From Helicobacteraceae bacterium (GTDB lineage Bacteria; Campylobacterota; Campylobacteria; Campylobacterales; SZUA-545): a stretch of 38,993 nucleotides of DNA. The notes beneath the pieces were generated by a model. That model searched no databases and was not told the origin of the DNA. It saw only the letters and a program-made list of their open reading frames with translations. The first letter of the stretch is position 1, and each line of letters starts with the position of its first letter. The position numbers were made by a program, and so were the translations under genes. This document shows, piece by piece, positions 26,967-35,644 of the stretch. The DNA lies in NCBI GenBank assembly GCA_031286325.1, contig JAITUT010000083.1:1-38993 (forward strand). Reading direction: 5' to 3'.

Positions 26967-29033
26967 TTGGAAACCGCTTTGCGCGCCGCCTTAAACCACG
27001 CGAATTTTAAGCCGCTTTTAATAGAGATCGGCGTAGAGGAGTTGCCCGCCGCTCCATTAAACAAAGAGTCAAACGAGATCGCCGCGAAATACGATCGCGC
27101 GTTAAAATCGCGCGGGATTGAGAGCGAATTTGAGTTTAATTTTACGCCGCGCAGATTTGTATTTTTTCATGAGAAATTTCCCGAAAAGTTAAACGATAAG
27201 GTCGAAGTCGTTTTTGGACCGCCCGTTGAAGGATCATTTGCGAATGGATCGTGGTCAAACGCTGCGATCGGATTCGCGAAAAAGTGCGGCGTAGAAGTTG
27301 AAAAATTGAGCAAAACCACGCAAAAAAATAAAGAGGTTTTTTGCTACGAAAAAGTTGTAGCGGCAAAACCGATCGCAGATGTTTTGAGCGTTGTTTTAGA
27401 TGAATTTTTGCGATCGTTAAATCTCGGTAAAACTATGCGCTGGGACGCGCCGAATGCTGAATTTACGCGCCCCGTTAGGTATCTTGCGGCGATTTTGGAA
27501 AATGAGATCGTTAAAGGCGCGGAGGTTTTCGGAGTAAAAGCTTCGGATCAAACTTTCGCGCATAGAAGTAAAAGTTTTGAGCCGCAGAAGATCGGCGATA
27601 TTAAAAGTTACGAAAAGTTTTTAGAAGATCGCGGCGTAATTCTCTCCGCCGATCGCAGAAAACAAATTATTTTGGAGCAATTTAAGACGATAGAGACCAA
27701 GCATAATTTTACTATAGAAATTGACGAAGAATTATTAGCGGAAGTCGTAGCGATCACAGAGTTTCCAACGGCGATCGCGGGTAAATTTGACGAGCGTTTT
27801 TTAGAGTTGCCAAAAGAGGTGATAATTACCTCAATGAAAGCGAATCAACGTTATTTCGCGGTATTCAAAAACGGCGCGATGGTTAACAATTTTGTCGCCG
27901 TTTCAAACGCGCTCGCGAACGATTTCGCGAAAATTACGGCGGGAAACGAAAAAGTTTTGCGCCCGCGCCTTGCGGACGCCCTGTTTTTCTACCGCAACGA
28001 TCTTAAAAATGGCTTAAATCCAGAGCCGCTGAAAAAAATTACCTTTATGCAAGAGCTGGGCACGATCTACGAGAAGCAGGAGCGCGAGGCGAAGATCGCG
28101 GAGCTTTTATGCGGATTTTTTGGCGCGGATTTTAACGATAAAGAGACTTCGCGCAATGTCGAGCGCGCCGCTATGTTGTCTAAGTGCGATTTGGCGAGCG
28201 AAATGGTCTATGAGTTTCCTGAATTGCAGGGGGTAATGGGTATGCGCTACGCCGAAAAGTTGGGCGAAAACGCGGCGGTCGCGCGGGTGATCGCGGAACA
28301 ATATATGCCGCTCGGCGAAAATTTGGCGTTGCCGCGTAGCGAGGCGGGGGCGATTTTGGCGATCGCGGCGAAACTCGACAGCCTAATGGCGCTATTTTCA
28401 ATCGGCTTGATCCCAAGCGGCAGCAAAGACCCGTTTGCCTTGCGCCGCGCCGCCGCGGGGATAATTAGGATCGCGATTGATCGCGGGTGGGCGTTTTCGC
28501 TAAGCGAAGACTTTTTCAAAAATTTTGCCGATCACTACAAGGATTTTGATCTAACTAAATTAAGTTTATTTTTCAGAGAGCGGCTCAACGGCGTTATGGG
28601 GGCGAATCCGTCCGTGATTAACGCGGTTTTGGCGGCGGGTGAAAAAAATCTTGTAGAGATTTCGCGTAAAGTTTCCGCGCTGGAAACGCTCGCGAATCGC
28701 GCCGATTTCCGCGAAAATTTCGCGGTATTTAAGCGCGTGGCGAATATTTTGAAAGATACCGATACGGCAAATTGCGGCGATGTAAACCCCGCGATCTTTG
28801 AGACGAACGAGGAGCGCGATTTGCATACGGCGTTTAACGCGATCGGCGAAATTAAAGAATACGCGAAGTTATTGGAAAGTTTGTTTAATTTGCGCGATCC
28901 GCTCGCGAATTTTTTTGACGCCGTAATGGTAAACGCGGACGATCAAAAAATCCGCCTAAATCGCGTTGCTTTGATCGCCGCTATCTACAACAAATTTCTC
29001 GCGATCGCGGACATTAAAGAGATTGGAATTTGA
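26967..29033 (+). CDS. glyS: Glycyl-tRNA synthetase beta subunit
   Basis: tRNA-binding subunit of the alpha2beta2 glycyl-tRNA synthetase; the alpha subunit GlyQ is elsewhere. The N-terminal LLIEIGVEELPA, FTPRR, GKTMRWD and FTRPVRY segments and the HD-domain-like middle (LSKCDLASEMVYEFPELQGVMG, IALAAKLDSL-like IAIAAKLDSL) are intact, followed by GSKDPFALRRAA. 688 aa is normal. The start is TTG with AAGGA six bases upstream (26956-26960); no in-frame ATG lies nearby before the conserved region. Confidence 0.96.
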   Translation: METALRAALNHANFKPLLIEIGVEELPAAPLNKESNEIAAKYDRALKSRGIESEFEFNFTPRRFVFFHEKFPEKLNDKVEVVFGPPVEGSFANGSWSNAAIGFAKKCGVEVEKLSKTTQKNKEVFCYEKVVAAKPIADVLSVVLDEFLRSLNLGKTMRWDAPNAEFTRPVRYLAAILENEIVKGAEVFGVKASDQTFAHRSKSFEPQKIGDIKSYEKFLEDRGVILSADRRKQIILEQFKTIETKHNFTIEIDEELLAEVVAITEFPTAIAGKFDERFLELPKEVIITSMKANQRYFAVFKNGAMVNNFVAVSNALANDFAKITAGNEKVLRPRLADALFFYRNDLKNGLNPEPLKKITFMQELGTIYEKQEREAKIAELLCGFFGADFNDKETSRNVERAAMLSKCDLASEMVYEFPELQGVMGMRYAEKLGENAAVARVIAEQYMPLGENLALPRSEAGAILAIAAKLDSLMALFSIGLIPSGSKDPFALRRAAAGIIRIAIDRGWAFSLSEDFFKNFADHYKDFDLTKLSLFFRERLNGVMGANPSVINAVLAAGEKNLVEISRKVSALETLANRADFRENFAVFKRVANILKDTDTANCGDVNPAIFETNEERDLHTAFNAIGEIKEYAKLLESLFNLRDPLANFFDAVMVNADDQKIRLNRVALIAAIYNKFLAIADIKEIGI

Positions 29034-29251
29034 ACGAGCTCTTGGGAATGTAGCAGCATTTTTCGCCGTTTTCGCCGTTTTTTAAGCGGCGCGCTCGTTT
29101 GCGTAATTTCGGCGCGGCTTTTGCCGATCGCGCGGCTGTTTAGCGGGCATTTATAAAACGGCGAAACGCTCTCTTAGGACAGCTTCGGTCGTTTGCGCTC
29201 TCTTATGAATTTTTGCGGGATTTTAATTAACATTCTTTGTGATAGGGTTAT

Positions 29252-29270
29252 GATAATTGTTAAAAAATTC
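29252..29270 (+). repeat. Short direct repeat at the VOC gene end, copy 1
   Basis: GATAATTGTTAAAAAATTC. A near-identical copy (17 of 19 bases) is at 29751-29769. Each copy ends within the stop codon of a minus-strand gene, so the VOC gene and its neighbour have the same 3' flank. The preceding gap 29034-29251 after glyS has only scattered GCG/CGC inverted repeats. Confidence 0.6.
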
Positions 29271-29731
29271 TATTTGCTCTCCTCAAGCCATTTTTCAACA
29301 TATTCCTCTTTCACGTCCATACGGACGGCGATTTCAGGTATAGTCATACCGCTTGCAGCAAACCGCCGCGCCGCGGGAGCTAAATTTTCTCCAACTTCAA
29401 CGATATGCCCGTCCGGGTCATAGAAGCGAACGCACCGCTCTCCCCACGGCGCTTCATAAGGCGGATTGACAAATACTACGTCATTGAGATTTTGTGCGAA
29501 AGCGTCAAAGTCCTCGGCTTCAAAGTAGAGTTCGGCATTATTTCCTTTGAAACTTACGTCAAGATCGCCGATAAAGCCCCGCCACGATTCGAGCGTTTGC
29601 AAACTGAACCCGCCAGTCAGTATGACATTCGCGCCATAATCAACGACGACATCTTGGTCTAGATACTTCTTGTAGAAGGCTTTCGAACGTTCTAAGTCCT
29701 TTACTACAATAAGATTCGCAATGTATTTCAT
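29270..29731 (-). CDS. Glyoxalase/bleomycin-resistance (VOC) family protein
   Basis: A 153-residue single VOC domain: MKYIANLIVVKDLERSKAFYKKYLD opening, YGANVILTGGFSLQ strand, and VRFYDPDGHIVEVGE closing with the metal-side Glu. A C-terminal extension (SGMTIPEIAVRMDVKEEYVEKWLEE) looks like a small helix-turn-helix, as in some gut-bacterial VOC proteins. Function is not determined; such proteins include thiol transferases and antibiotic-binding proteins. Codon and residue style is less GCG-biased than neighbours, which hints at acquisition. ATG start with GGGAAACG upstream. Confidence 0.8.
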   Translation of the reverse strand: MKYIANLIVVKDLERSKAFYKKYLDQDVVVDYGANVILTGGFSLQTLESWRGFIGDLDVSFKGNNAELYFEAEDFDAFAQNLNDVVFVNPPYEAPWGERCVRFYDPDGHIVEVGENLAPAARRFAASGMTIPEIAVRMDVKEEYVEKWLEESK

Positions 29732-29750
29732 TTTCGTTTCCCGGTCTTAG

Positions 29751-29769
29751 GATAATCGTTAAAAAGTTC
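29751..29769 (+). repeat. Short direct repeat at the acetyltransferase gene end, copy 2
   Basis: GATAATCGTTAAAAAGTTC, matching 29252-29270 with two differences. It covers the first two bases of the minus-strand acetyltransferase stop and lies just upstream of the VOC ribosome site. The two copies bracket the VOC gene. Confidence 0.6.
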
Positions 29770-30403
29770 AGGAAAGCCGCTTTTTTAACTCGCGTTTGAC
29801 GCGTTCTAGATCGCTATCATTCAGAAGCGGTATCAGTTCTTGAATCTCATCAACCGTTTTGTCCCACCATTTGAATTTCTGCATAAGCGAAATCAATTCA
29901 TCATCAAAACGCTTGCGGATAGGTTTCGCGGGGTTGCCCGCAACGATTGTATATGCGGGAATGTCGCTTCCGACGACCGCGCTTGCGCCGATAATCGCCC
30001 CATCGCCGATATGAGCGCCGGGCAGGATAGTAGCGTTTTGACCAATCCATACGTCGTTTCCGATAATCGTATCGCCCTTGTTTGTCATAACGGCGACAGG
30101 GGGCGTTTCCTGATTCCACCCTTCGAGGATATAAAAGGGAAACGTGCTCGCGCCGTTCATTTTGTGATTTACGCCGTTCATAATGAATTCCACGCCCGCC
30201 GCAATTTGACAGAACTTTCCAATTATTAGCTTGTCGCCGTAAAACTCATAATGGTGCGTAACGCAACTTTCAAAATCCTCGCCGCTATAATAGGTGAAAT
30301 CACCAACCTCTATGTTGGGTCGGGTAATCGTCGGTTTGATATATATGACGGGAAAACCCTGCACAGGGCGCGTTACAGTCGGGTCAGGTTTTTGCGTGGT
30401 CAA
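29768..30403 (-). CDS. Vat/CatB-type xenobiotic O-acetyltransferase
   Basis: Hexapeptide-repeat acetyltransferase of 211 aa that transfers acetyl from acetyl-CoA to a hydroxyl of a small molecule, in this subfamily classically streptogramin A or chloramphenicol. The catalytic His is in FIMNGVNHKMNGAS; the left-handed beta-helix continues with IIGNDVWIGQNATILPGAHIGDGAIIGASAVV and closes with AGNPAKPIRKRF. Starts at TTG 30403 with GAGGG just upstream. The resistance role is inference from the family; many such proteins act on other substrates. It follows hoxH on the same strand with a 48-base gap and may be read from the hox transcript. Confidence 0.85.
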   Translation of the reverse strand: MTTQKPDPTVTRPVQGFPVIYIKPTITRPNIEVGDFTYYSGEDFESCVTHHYEFYGDKLIIGKFCQIAAGVEFIMNGVNHKMNGASTFPFYILEGWNQETPPVAVMTNKGDTIIGNDVWIGQNATILPGAHIGDGAIIGASAVVGSDIPAYTIVAGNPAKPIRKRFDDELISLMQKFKWWDKTVDEIQELIPLLNDSDLERVKRELKKRLS

Positions 30404-30451
30404 AGCCCTCTATTTCCTCATTATATTAGGCGGGGGAGTCCCCGCCCGAAA

Positions 30452-31876
30452 TTAAACGCGCTCTTTTATGTCGAGCAAAGCGCCGTCGGCGTCTAGTAAT
30501 TCTATTCGCATTGGCATTTTGCCTAAGGCGTGCGTGGAGCACGAGAGGCACGGATCAAAGGCGCGGATTACGGCTTCGACGCGGTTTAACGCGCCGTCCG
30601 TGATGTTTTTGCCGTCCACAAAGTGCTTCGCCGCTTGCTCTACGCCGTGATTCATCGCGAGGTTATTGTTGCCGCTCGCGATAATCAAATTGACCCACTC
30701 AATCAAGCCGTTTTTGTCGATCTTGTAGTGGTGCATCAACGTGCCGCGCGGCGCTTCGCTCATACCCACGCCCTCAAAGCGGTTGGGCTCGGCTTTCGCG
30801 CGGATATGCGGGTTCAAAATCTCTTCGTCTTTCAAAAGCGCCTCAATTTTTTCCAACCCGTAAATAATCTCAATCAGCCGCGCGTAGTGGTAGTAAAAGC
30901 TACTCAAAATGGGTCCGCGCTCAATCTGGCGAAATTCCGCTAACTCTTCTTCCGCGATCGGCGTTCCCATACGATCGGCGATGTTTAACCGCGCCAAAGG
31001 TCCCACGCGATAGACGCCGCCTGGATAGCCCATCGGTTTATAATATGGCGATTTGAGGTAACTTTCCTCTTCAACCGCCTCGCCGATATAGTCGCGGTAA
31101 TTAGCGGGGCTAATCTTGTCTGCCAGAATTTTGCCGGTGTGGTCAATCACGCGGAGTTTGCCGTCATAGTGCTCAATTTCGCCGTTTTCGCCGACCAAAC
31201 CCATAAACAGGGTAGGGTAGTTGCCAAAGACGCGCGCCTCTTCCTGAAACTTGCCCATATTTTTCTTAAACCAGTTAAGAGTCTCGCGAGCCGCTTTAAG
31301 GCGCGCGGGCAACTCCTCTAAAATCTCCGCGCGAACTTTCGGATCAAGCGGCTTTCTAACGCCGCCAGGCACGATCCCGATCGGGTGAATCCGCTTGCCG
31401 CCGGCAACGCGCTCAATCACGCGCTGACCGAAGCTTCTGATGCCGATTCCTGCTTTTGCCATATCGGGAAAAGCTTCCATTACGCCGAATACGTTGCGTT
31501 TTTTCGGATCGCTGTCAAAGCCCAGCAAGAGATCGGGCGACGACAAATGGAAGAAATTCAACGCGTGCGACTGCACGATCTGTCCCAGATTGATGATCCT
31601 GCGCAGATTCGCCCCAGTGCGCGGAATTTCAACCGCCAAAAGCATATCCGCCGCTTTGGAGGAGCTAATCAGGTGGCTTACGGGGCAGATACCGCAAGTT
31701 CTCGCGGTCAAGCCCGGCATCTCGGTATAAGGTCTGCCTTGGCAGAACTTCTCAAAACCGCGAAACTGCGTTACGTGCATATTCGCTTTCGCAACCGCGC
31801 CGCTCTCGTCAAGTTTGATCGTGATCTTCGCGTGCCCCTCAATGCGGGTTACGGGATTTATAGTTATCGTTTTCAT
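30452..31876 (-). CDS. hoxH: HoxH, [NiFe] hydrogenase large subunit
   Basis: Catalytic subunit of an NAD(H)-linked bidirectional hydrogenase (group 3d). The NiFe ligands are RTCGIC (Cys61, Cys64) and DPCLSC (Cys443, Cys446). The sequence continues after His449 with a 25-residue tail (ALGKMPMRIEL...), so it is translated as a precursor that needs a HoxW-type protease, which is not in the window. 474 aa is normal. It ends the hoxEFUYH operon, nine bases after hoxY. Confidence 0.96.
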   Translation of the reverse strand: MKTITINPVTRIEGHAKITIKLDESGAVAKANMHVTQFRGFEKFCQGRPYTEMPGLTARTCGICPVSHLISSSKAADMLLAVEIPRTGANLRRIINLGQIVQSHALNFFHLSSPDLLLGFDSDPKKRNVFGVMEAFPDMAKAGIGIRSFGQRVIERVAGGKRIHPIGIVPGGVRKPLDPKVRAEILEELPARLKAARETLNWFKKNMGKFQEEARVFGNYPTLFMGLVGENGEIEHYDGKLRVIDHTGKILADKISPANYRDYIGEAVEEESYLKSPYYKPMGYPGGVYRVGPLARLNIADRMGTPIAEEELAEFRQIERGPILSSFYYHYARLIEIIYGLEKIEALLKDEEILNPHIRAKAEPNRFEGVGMSEAPRGTLMHHYKIDKNGLIEWVNLIIASGNNNLAMNHGVEQAAKHFVDGKNITDGALNRVEAVIRAFDPCLSCSTHALGKMPMRIELLDADGALLDIKERV

Positions 31877-31885
31877 CTGCGGCTC

Positions 31886-32422
31886 CTATTTGCCAAAGCG
31901 CGTGTGATCGAATACATTCGGCTCTTTGCCTTCGATCAGACTCGTCAAAATGTTGTAGATCGCGTCCGCCGGCGGGGGGCAACCGGGCAGGAAGTAGTCG
32001 ATCTTGACCTGCTCGTGCAACGCGCTGACGCGATCTAACTGCTTCGGCACCACGCGGCACGGGCGCGCCCCCGTGTTGTGATCGCTCAAATTATCATAAG
32101 CGTGTTTGAGCGCCGCTTCCACGCCGTAGTTGTTGCGCATTGCCGAGACGTTGCCCGTAACGGCGCAATCGCCGAACGCCACCACGATCTTCGTGTTTTT
32201 GCGGATTTTGCGCAACTTCTCCACATCTTCTTCGCTGCTCACCGCGCCCTCTATGAGAGCCAGATCGACATTCTCTGGAAACTCTTTCATATCCACGTAT
32301 GGCGAGCACACCACCTCAACTTTGGAGGCGATCTCAATGAGTCTCTCGTCCATATCCAAAAACGACATATGGCAACCTGAACAACCGTCCAGCCATACTG
32401 TCGCAAAACGAATCTTCGCCAT
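31886..32422 (-). CDS. hoxY: HoxY, [NiFe] hydrogenase small subunit
   Basis: Short small subunit (178 aa) carrying only the proximal [4Fe-4S] cluster, as in group 3d enzymes. The ligands are Cys14 and Cys17 (DGCSGCHMSF), Cys86 (FGDCAVTG) and Cys148 (LPGCPPPADAI). There is no Tat signal, so the enzyme is cytoplasmic. It starts one base after the hoxU stop. Confidence 0.95.
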   Translation of the reverse strand: MAKIRFATVWLDGCSGCHMSFLDMDERLIEIASKVEVVCSPYVDMKEFPENVDLALIEGAVSSEEDVEKLRKIRKNTKIVVAFGDCAVTGNVSAMRNNYGVEAALKHAYDNLSDHNTGARPCRVVPKQLDRVSALHEQVKIDYFLPGCPPPADAIYNILTSLIEGKEPNVFDHTRFGK

Positions 32423-33145
32423 TTACCGCCCCCTAATCGTGGTCAAATACGGCAAGAAGCCGCGCCGTTTGTGTTGTTCCGCCACAGACAAGCCCTTTTC
32501 GCTCAAAGCGCCGGTCGGGCAGACTTGAACGCACTTGCCGCAACCCGTGCAGTTTTCGCTATCGCCCCAAGGCTGACCCATTTCGGCGATGATTCTCGCG
32601 TCTACGCCGCGCGCGAACAAATCAAGAATATGCGCCCCTTCAATCTCGTCGCAGACGCGCACGCAACGGGTGCAAAGAATACACCTATTCGGATCGTTAA
32701 TAAACCTTCTGTGCGAGGCGTCTATTTGGAGTTTCGGATATAGGTATGGAACCTCAATGTGCGTCAAACCGACCTTCGCCGCCATTTTTTGCAACTCGCA
32801 ATGCCCGTTGCTAACGCACACGGAGCAGACGTGGTTTCGCTCGGCAAAGAGGAAACTCAACACTTTCCTGCGGTGTTTTTGCAGCTTCTCGGTGTCGGTG
32901 CGAACGATCATTCCGTCTTTAATGCGCGTTGTGCAAGCTGGGCGCAATTCGCGCTGACCCTCAATTTCCACGAGGCAGAGGCGACAGCCGCCGATATCGC
33001 TTAATCCGTCAATGGCGCACAGAGTCGGAATATCTATGCCGTTTTCTTTCGCCACTTGCAAAATAGTTTGATCGCTGCGCCCGCTAAACGTCTGTTCGTT
33101 GATCGTTACAGTTTTAGTGCGCGCGCGTTGTTGGATGTCGCTCAT
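32423..33145 (-). CDS. hoxU: HoxU, diaphorase iron-sulfur subunit
   Basis: Electron-transfer subunit resembling the N-terminus of NuoG. A plant-type [2Fe-2S] site uses Cys43, Cys54, Cys57 and Cys71; a second group is HVCSVCVSNGHC (about 105-116). Two ferredoxin-type [4Fe-4S] motifs follow: CILCTRCVRVC (155-165) and CTGCGKCVQVC (199-209). 240 aa is normal. Overlaps the hoxF stop by four bases. Confidence 0.95.
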   Translation of the reverse strand: MSDIQQRARTKTVTINEQTFSGRSDQTILQVAKENGIDIPTLCAIDGLSDIGGCRLCLVEIEGQRELRPACTTRIKDGMIVRTDTEKLQKHRRKVLSFLFAERNHVCSVCVSNGHCELQKMAAKVGLTHIEVPYLYPKLQIDASHRRFINDPNRCILCTRCVRVCDEIEGAHILDLFARGVDARIIAEMGQPWGDSENCTGCGKCVQVCPTGALSEKGLSVAEQHKRRGFLPYLTTIRGR

Positions 33146-34776
33146 TTGCTCTCCTTTTTAATCCCAGAGATATACTCCTCTTTGAAGTAGCGCAGTGTGG
33201 ATAGCACTGGATTCGGCGCGGTTTGCCCCAGCCCGCAAAGGCTGGTTTCTTTGATCATATGACACAGCTCTTCAAGGAGTTTCAAATCCTCTTCAGTCGC
33301 CTCTTTTTTACCGAATTTGTCAAGAAGGTGGTGGAGCTGCACGGTACCCACGCGGCAAGGCGTACATTTGCCGCACGATTCGGTCATACAAAACTCTAAA
33401 AAGAACTTCGCGACATCTACCATTGAGCTAGTCTCGTCCATTACGATCACGCCGCCGCTGCCCATAATAGAGCCTACGGCTTTGAGCGATTCATAATCGA
33501 TCGGCTGATCTAATAAAGAGGATGGAATACAACCGCCGCTTGGACCGCCGGTTTGCACGGCTTTGAACTCTTTGCCGCCGTCAATGCCGCCGCCGACTTC
33601 GTAAATTAACTCGCGCAATGTCATGCCCATCGGCACTTCCACTAAGCCTGTGTTTTTGACCTGCCCCGTGAGCGCGAAAACTTTCGTCCCTTTGGACTTT
33701 TCGGTGCCGAAAGCGGCATACCACTCGCCGCCGTTTCGCATAATCGGCGGAATGTTCGCGAAAGTTTCGACGTTGTTTAAGATCGTAGGGTGACCCATAA
33801 AGCCGTGGTCGCTAAGGTGCGGCGGCTTTTGGCGCGGGTTGCCGCGATTGCCTTCGATTGAAGTAATAAGAGCGGTCGCTTCGCCGCAGACAAACGCGCC
33901 GCCGCCTAAACGGACTTCCACGCTGAAATTAAACTGCGTACCCGCGATCTTCTGCCCAAGCAAACCGTTCTTTTCAGCTTCTTTAATAGCGCGTTTTAGG
34001 CGATCAACCGCTACGGGATATTCGGCGCGGACATAGACAAATCCTTGATCGGAGCCTACCGCGTAGCCGCAGAGCGCCATTCCCTCTAAAACCCTGTGCG
34101 GATCGCTCTCCATTAACGCGCGATCCATAAAGGCGCCAGGATCGCCCTCGTCTCCGTTGCAGATCACATATTTTTTATCGGCGATCGTCTTCGCTACGCT
34201 CTCCCACTTTAACCCTGCGGGATAGCCGCCGCCGCCGCGCCCGCGTAAACCAGAGGTTTTGACTTGCTCGATTACTTCCTCGGGGCTTAAATGCGTGAGC
34301 GCGTAAAAAAGCGCGTGGTAGCCTTTGTTCATAATGTAATCGTCAAGGCTGTCTGGGTTGATCACTCCTGAGTTTTCAAGGACGATCTTCTGTTGTTTCG
34401 TGAAAAAGGGAATATTCGTGTCGCATCTAAGGTCTTTCGCCTTTTTCTCATCGCCGCTTGTGATCGCGTCAATAAGGCGATCGGCGTCCTCAAGCTTGAC
34501 TTTTTCGTAGATTACCTCTTCGTGCTTGCCTTTGCAACTATTGACCATTACCAAAGGTCCTTGCGCGCACAAGCCGTGGCAGCCTACGGGTTTAATTTTG
34601 AATTTAGAGGCGTTTGGTTTCTTCGCCAAAGCTTCCTCTAACTTTTTCTTCGTAACATCGTTGCCGATCGCGAGGCAATTTGTGCCCATACAGACGGCGA
34701 TCTCGTCGTCGAATTCGGCGTGTTTTTCCGCGAGAGTTTTGCTGAGCTCCTCTAACTCTTCAAGCGTTTGCAACAT
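33142..34776 (-). CDS. hoxF: HoxF, NADH/FMN-binding diaphorase subunit
   Basis: NAD(H)-oxidising/reducing subunit, NuoF-like. An N-terminal thioredoxin-like [2Fe-2S] domain has Cys29, Cys34, Cys66 and Cys70. The glycine-rich NADH loop SGLRGRGGGGYPAGLKW is at about 176-191 and ICNGDEGDPGAFMDR marks the FMN site. A [4Fe-4S] motif SCGKCTPCR is near residue 462 with a distal Cys in SLCGLG. 544 aa is typical for HoxF. It overlaps hoxE by 17 bases. Confidence 0.95.
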   Translation of the reverse strand: MLQTLEELEELSKTLAEKHAEFDDEIAVCMGTNCLAIGNDVTKKKLEEALAKKPNASKFKIKPVGCHGLCAQGPLVMVNSCKGKHEEVIYEKVKLEDADRLIDAITSGDEKKAKDLRCDTNIPFFTKQQKIVLENSGVINPDSLDDYIMNKGYHALFYALTHLSPEEVIEQVKTSGLRGRGGGGYPAGLKWESVAKTIADKKYVICNGDEGDPGAFMDRALMESDPHRVLEGMALCGYAVGSDQGFVYVRAEYPVAVDRLKRAIKEAEKNGLLGQKIAGTQFNFSVEVRLGGGAFVCGEATALITSIEGNRGNPRQKPPHLSDHGFMGHPTILNNVETFANIPPIMRNGGEWYAAFGTEKSKGTKVFALTGQVKNTGLVEVPMGMTLRELIYEVGGGIDGGKEFKAVQTGGPSGGCIPSSLLDQPIDYESLKAVGSIMGSGGVIVMDETSSMVDVAKFFLEFCMTESCGKCTPCRVGTVQLHHLLDKFGKKEATEEDLKLLEELCHMIKETSLCGLGQTAPNPVLSTLRYFKEEYISGIKKESK

Positions 34777-35254
34777 TTCGCATCCTTTCGCTCTCTTCTA
34801 TTATTTTGGTTTCGTCCAGATAGCCCACGGTGCGCTTGTCAAAGACCGCGACCGCCGCTAATGAGCACGAGCCGAAGCAACGCGCTGTCAAAAGCGAAAT
34901 TTCGCCGTCTTCGGTGGTTTCGCCCGGTTTGATTCCGTAGCGCTTTTCCATAGCCTCGATCAGCCTATTCGCGCCTTTTATATAACAGGCTGTGCCAGTG
35001 CAGACTACGCAGGCGTGTTTGCCTTTGGGTTTGAGTTGGAAGAAGTGGTAGAAAGTCGCTACGCCAAAGACTTTGCTTTGCGGTAGTTTTAGCCCCGCGG
35101 CGATAAATTTCAGTACGTCGTTTTCCAGATAGCCGAAAACTTCTTGCGCCGTGTGGAGCGACTCAATCAGCGCGCTCTTGTCGTAACCAAGTTTGCGCAT
35201 CGTGCGATCCACCTGCTTGTAGCGGGTATCTTGGGTGGTGGTTGCCTCCGCCAT
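34760..35254 (-). CDS. hoxE: HoxE, diaphorase [2Fe-2S] subunit
   Basis: NuoE-like thioredoxin-fold subunit of 164 aa. The cluster ligands are Cys85 and Cys90 (VCTGTACY) and Cys126 and Cys130 (ARCFGSC). It is the first gene of the operon. ATG start with AAAAGGA about eight bases upstream. HoxE is present in cyanobacterial-type hydrogenases and absent from the Ralstonia-type HoxFUYH enzyme, so this is the five-subunit form. Confidence 0.94.
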   Translation of the reverse strand: MAEATTTQDTRYKQVDRTMRKLGYDKSALIESLHTAQEVFGYLENDVLKFIAAGLKLPQSKVFGVATFYHFFQLKPKGKHACVVCTGTACYIKGANRLIEAMEKRYGIKPGETTEDGEISLLTARCFGSCSLAAVAVFDKRTVGYLDETKIIEESERMRNVANA

Positions 35255-35268
35255 TGCCGTCCTTTTCC

Positions 35269-35325
35269 GCGATCAATTGATCGCATATTAATTTCGAGCA
35301 TATACTATCATTAAAAAGATTGTAA
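35269..35325 (-). promoter_or_regulatory. hox operon promoter and palindromic operator candidate
   Basis: On the minus strand TTACAA (35325-35320), a 17-base spacer and TATGCT (35302-35297) form a sigma70-like promoter. Thirteen bases later is GCGATCAATTGATCGC, a perfect 16-bp palindrome at 35269-35284, between the likely transcription start and the hoxE ribosome site. A repressor bound there would block elongation. The promoter match is moderate; the palindrome is exact. GATCGC is common in this genome, which lowers its weight a little. Confidence 0.5.
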
Positions 35326-35644
35326 GCGATAACCAAAAGGTAACTTTTTCACTAAAGTTTTTTGTGGTTTTTAATGAAAGTTTAAGGAATACTGGAGGGC
35401 GACCCTGTATATCTAAGTTAAAAGAAAAGCTTTCGTTCCGTCATTGGGCTTTTCAAGAAAGCTTTTGTTTCCGTCATTCCGTAGCCGAAATCTTATATTT
35501 GAGAGATTGCGCCTCAAGCTCCCATACGAAACAGAGAGCGTTTCTATTTGGAAACTCTTATGTCCGCACTGACGGGAAACGTTTACGGCGTTATCTAATA
35601 TAGATCGCCGCGCGCAATAAATTACGCCCGCGGCGACAAAAGAT

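Noticed and set aside
29252-29769. Integron attC sites around the VOC gene
   Set aside because: The repeat lacks paired RYYYAAC/GTTRRRY core sites and a foldable attC stem.
31385-32038. A 217-residue open frame antisense to hoxH and hoxY
   Set aside because: It is opposite two firmly identified genes and crosses their junction; no domain is visible.
35364-35603. A 79-residue frame in the hox-downstream gap
   Set aside because: It runs through the CGTCATT repeats (FRHSV-type translation) and has no ribosome site.
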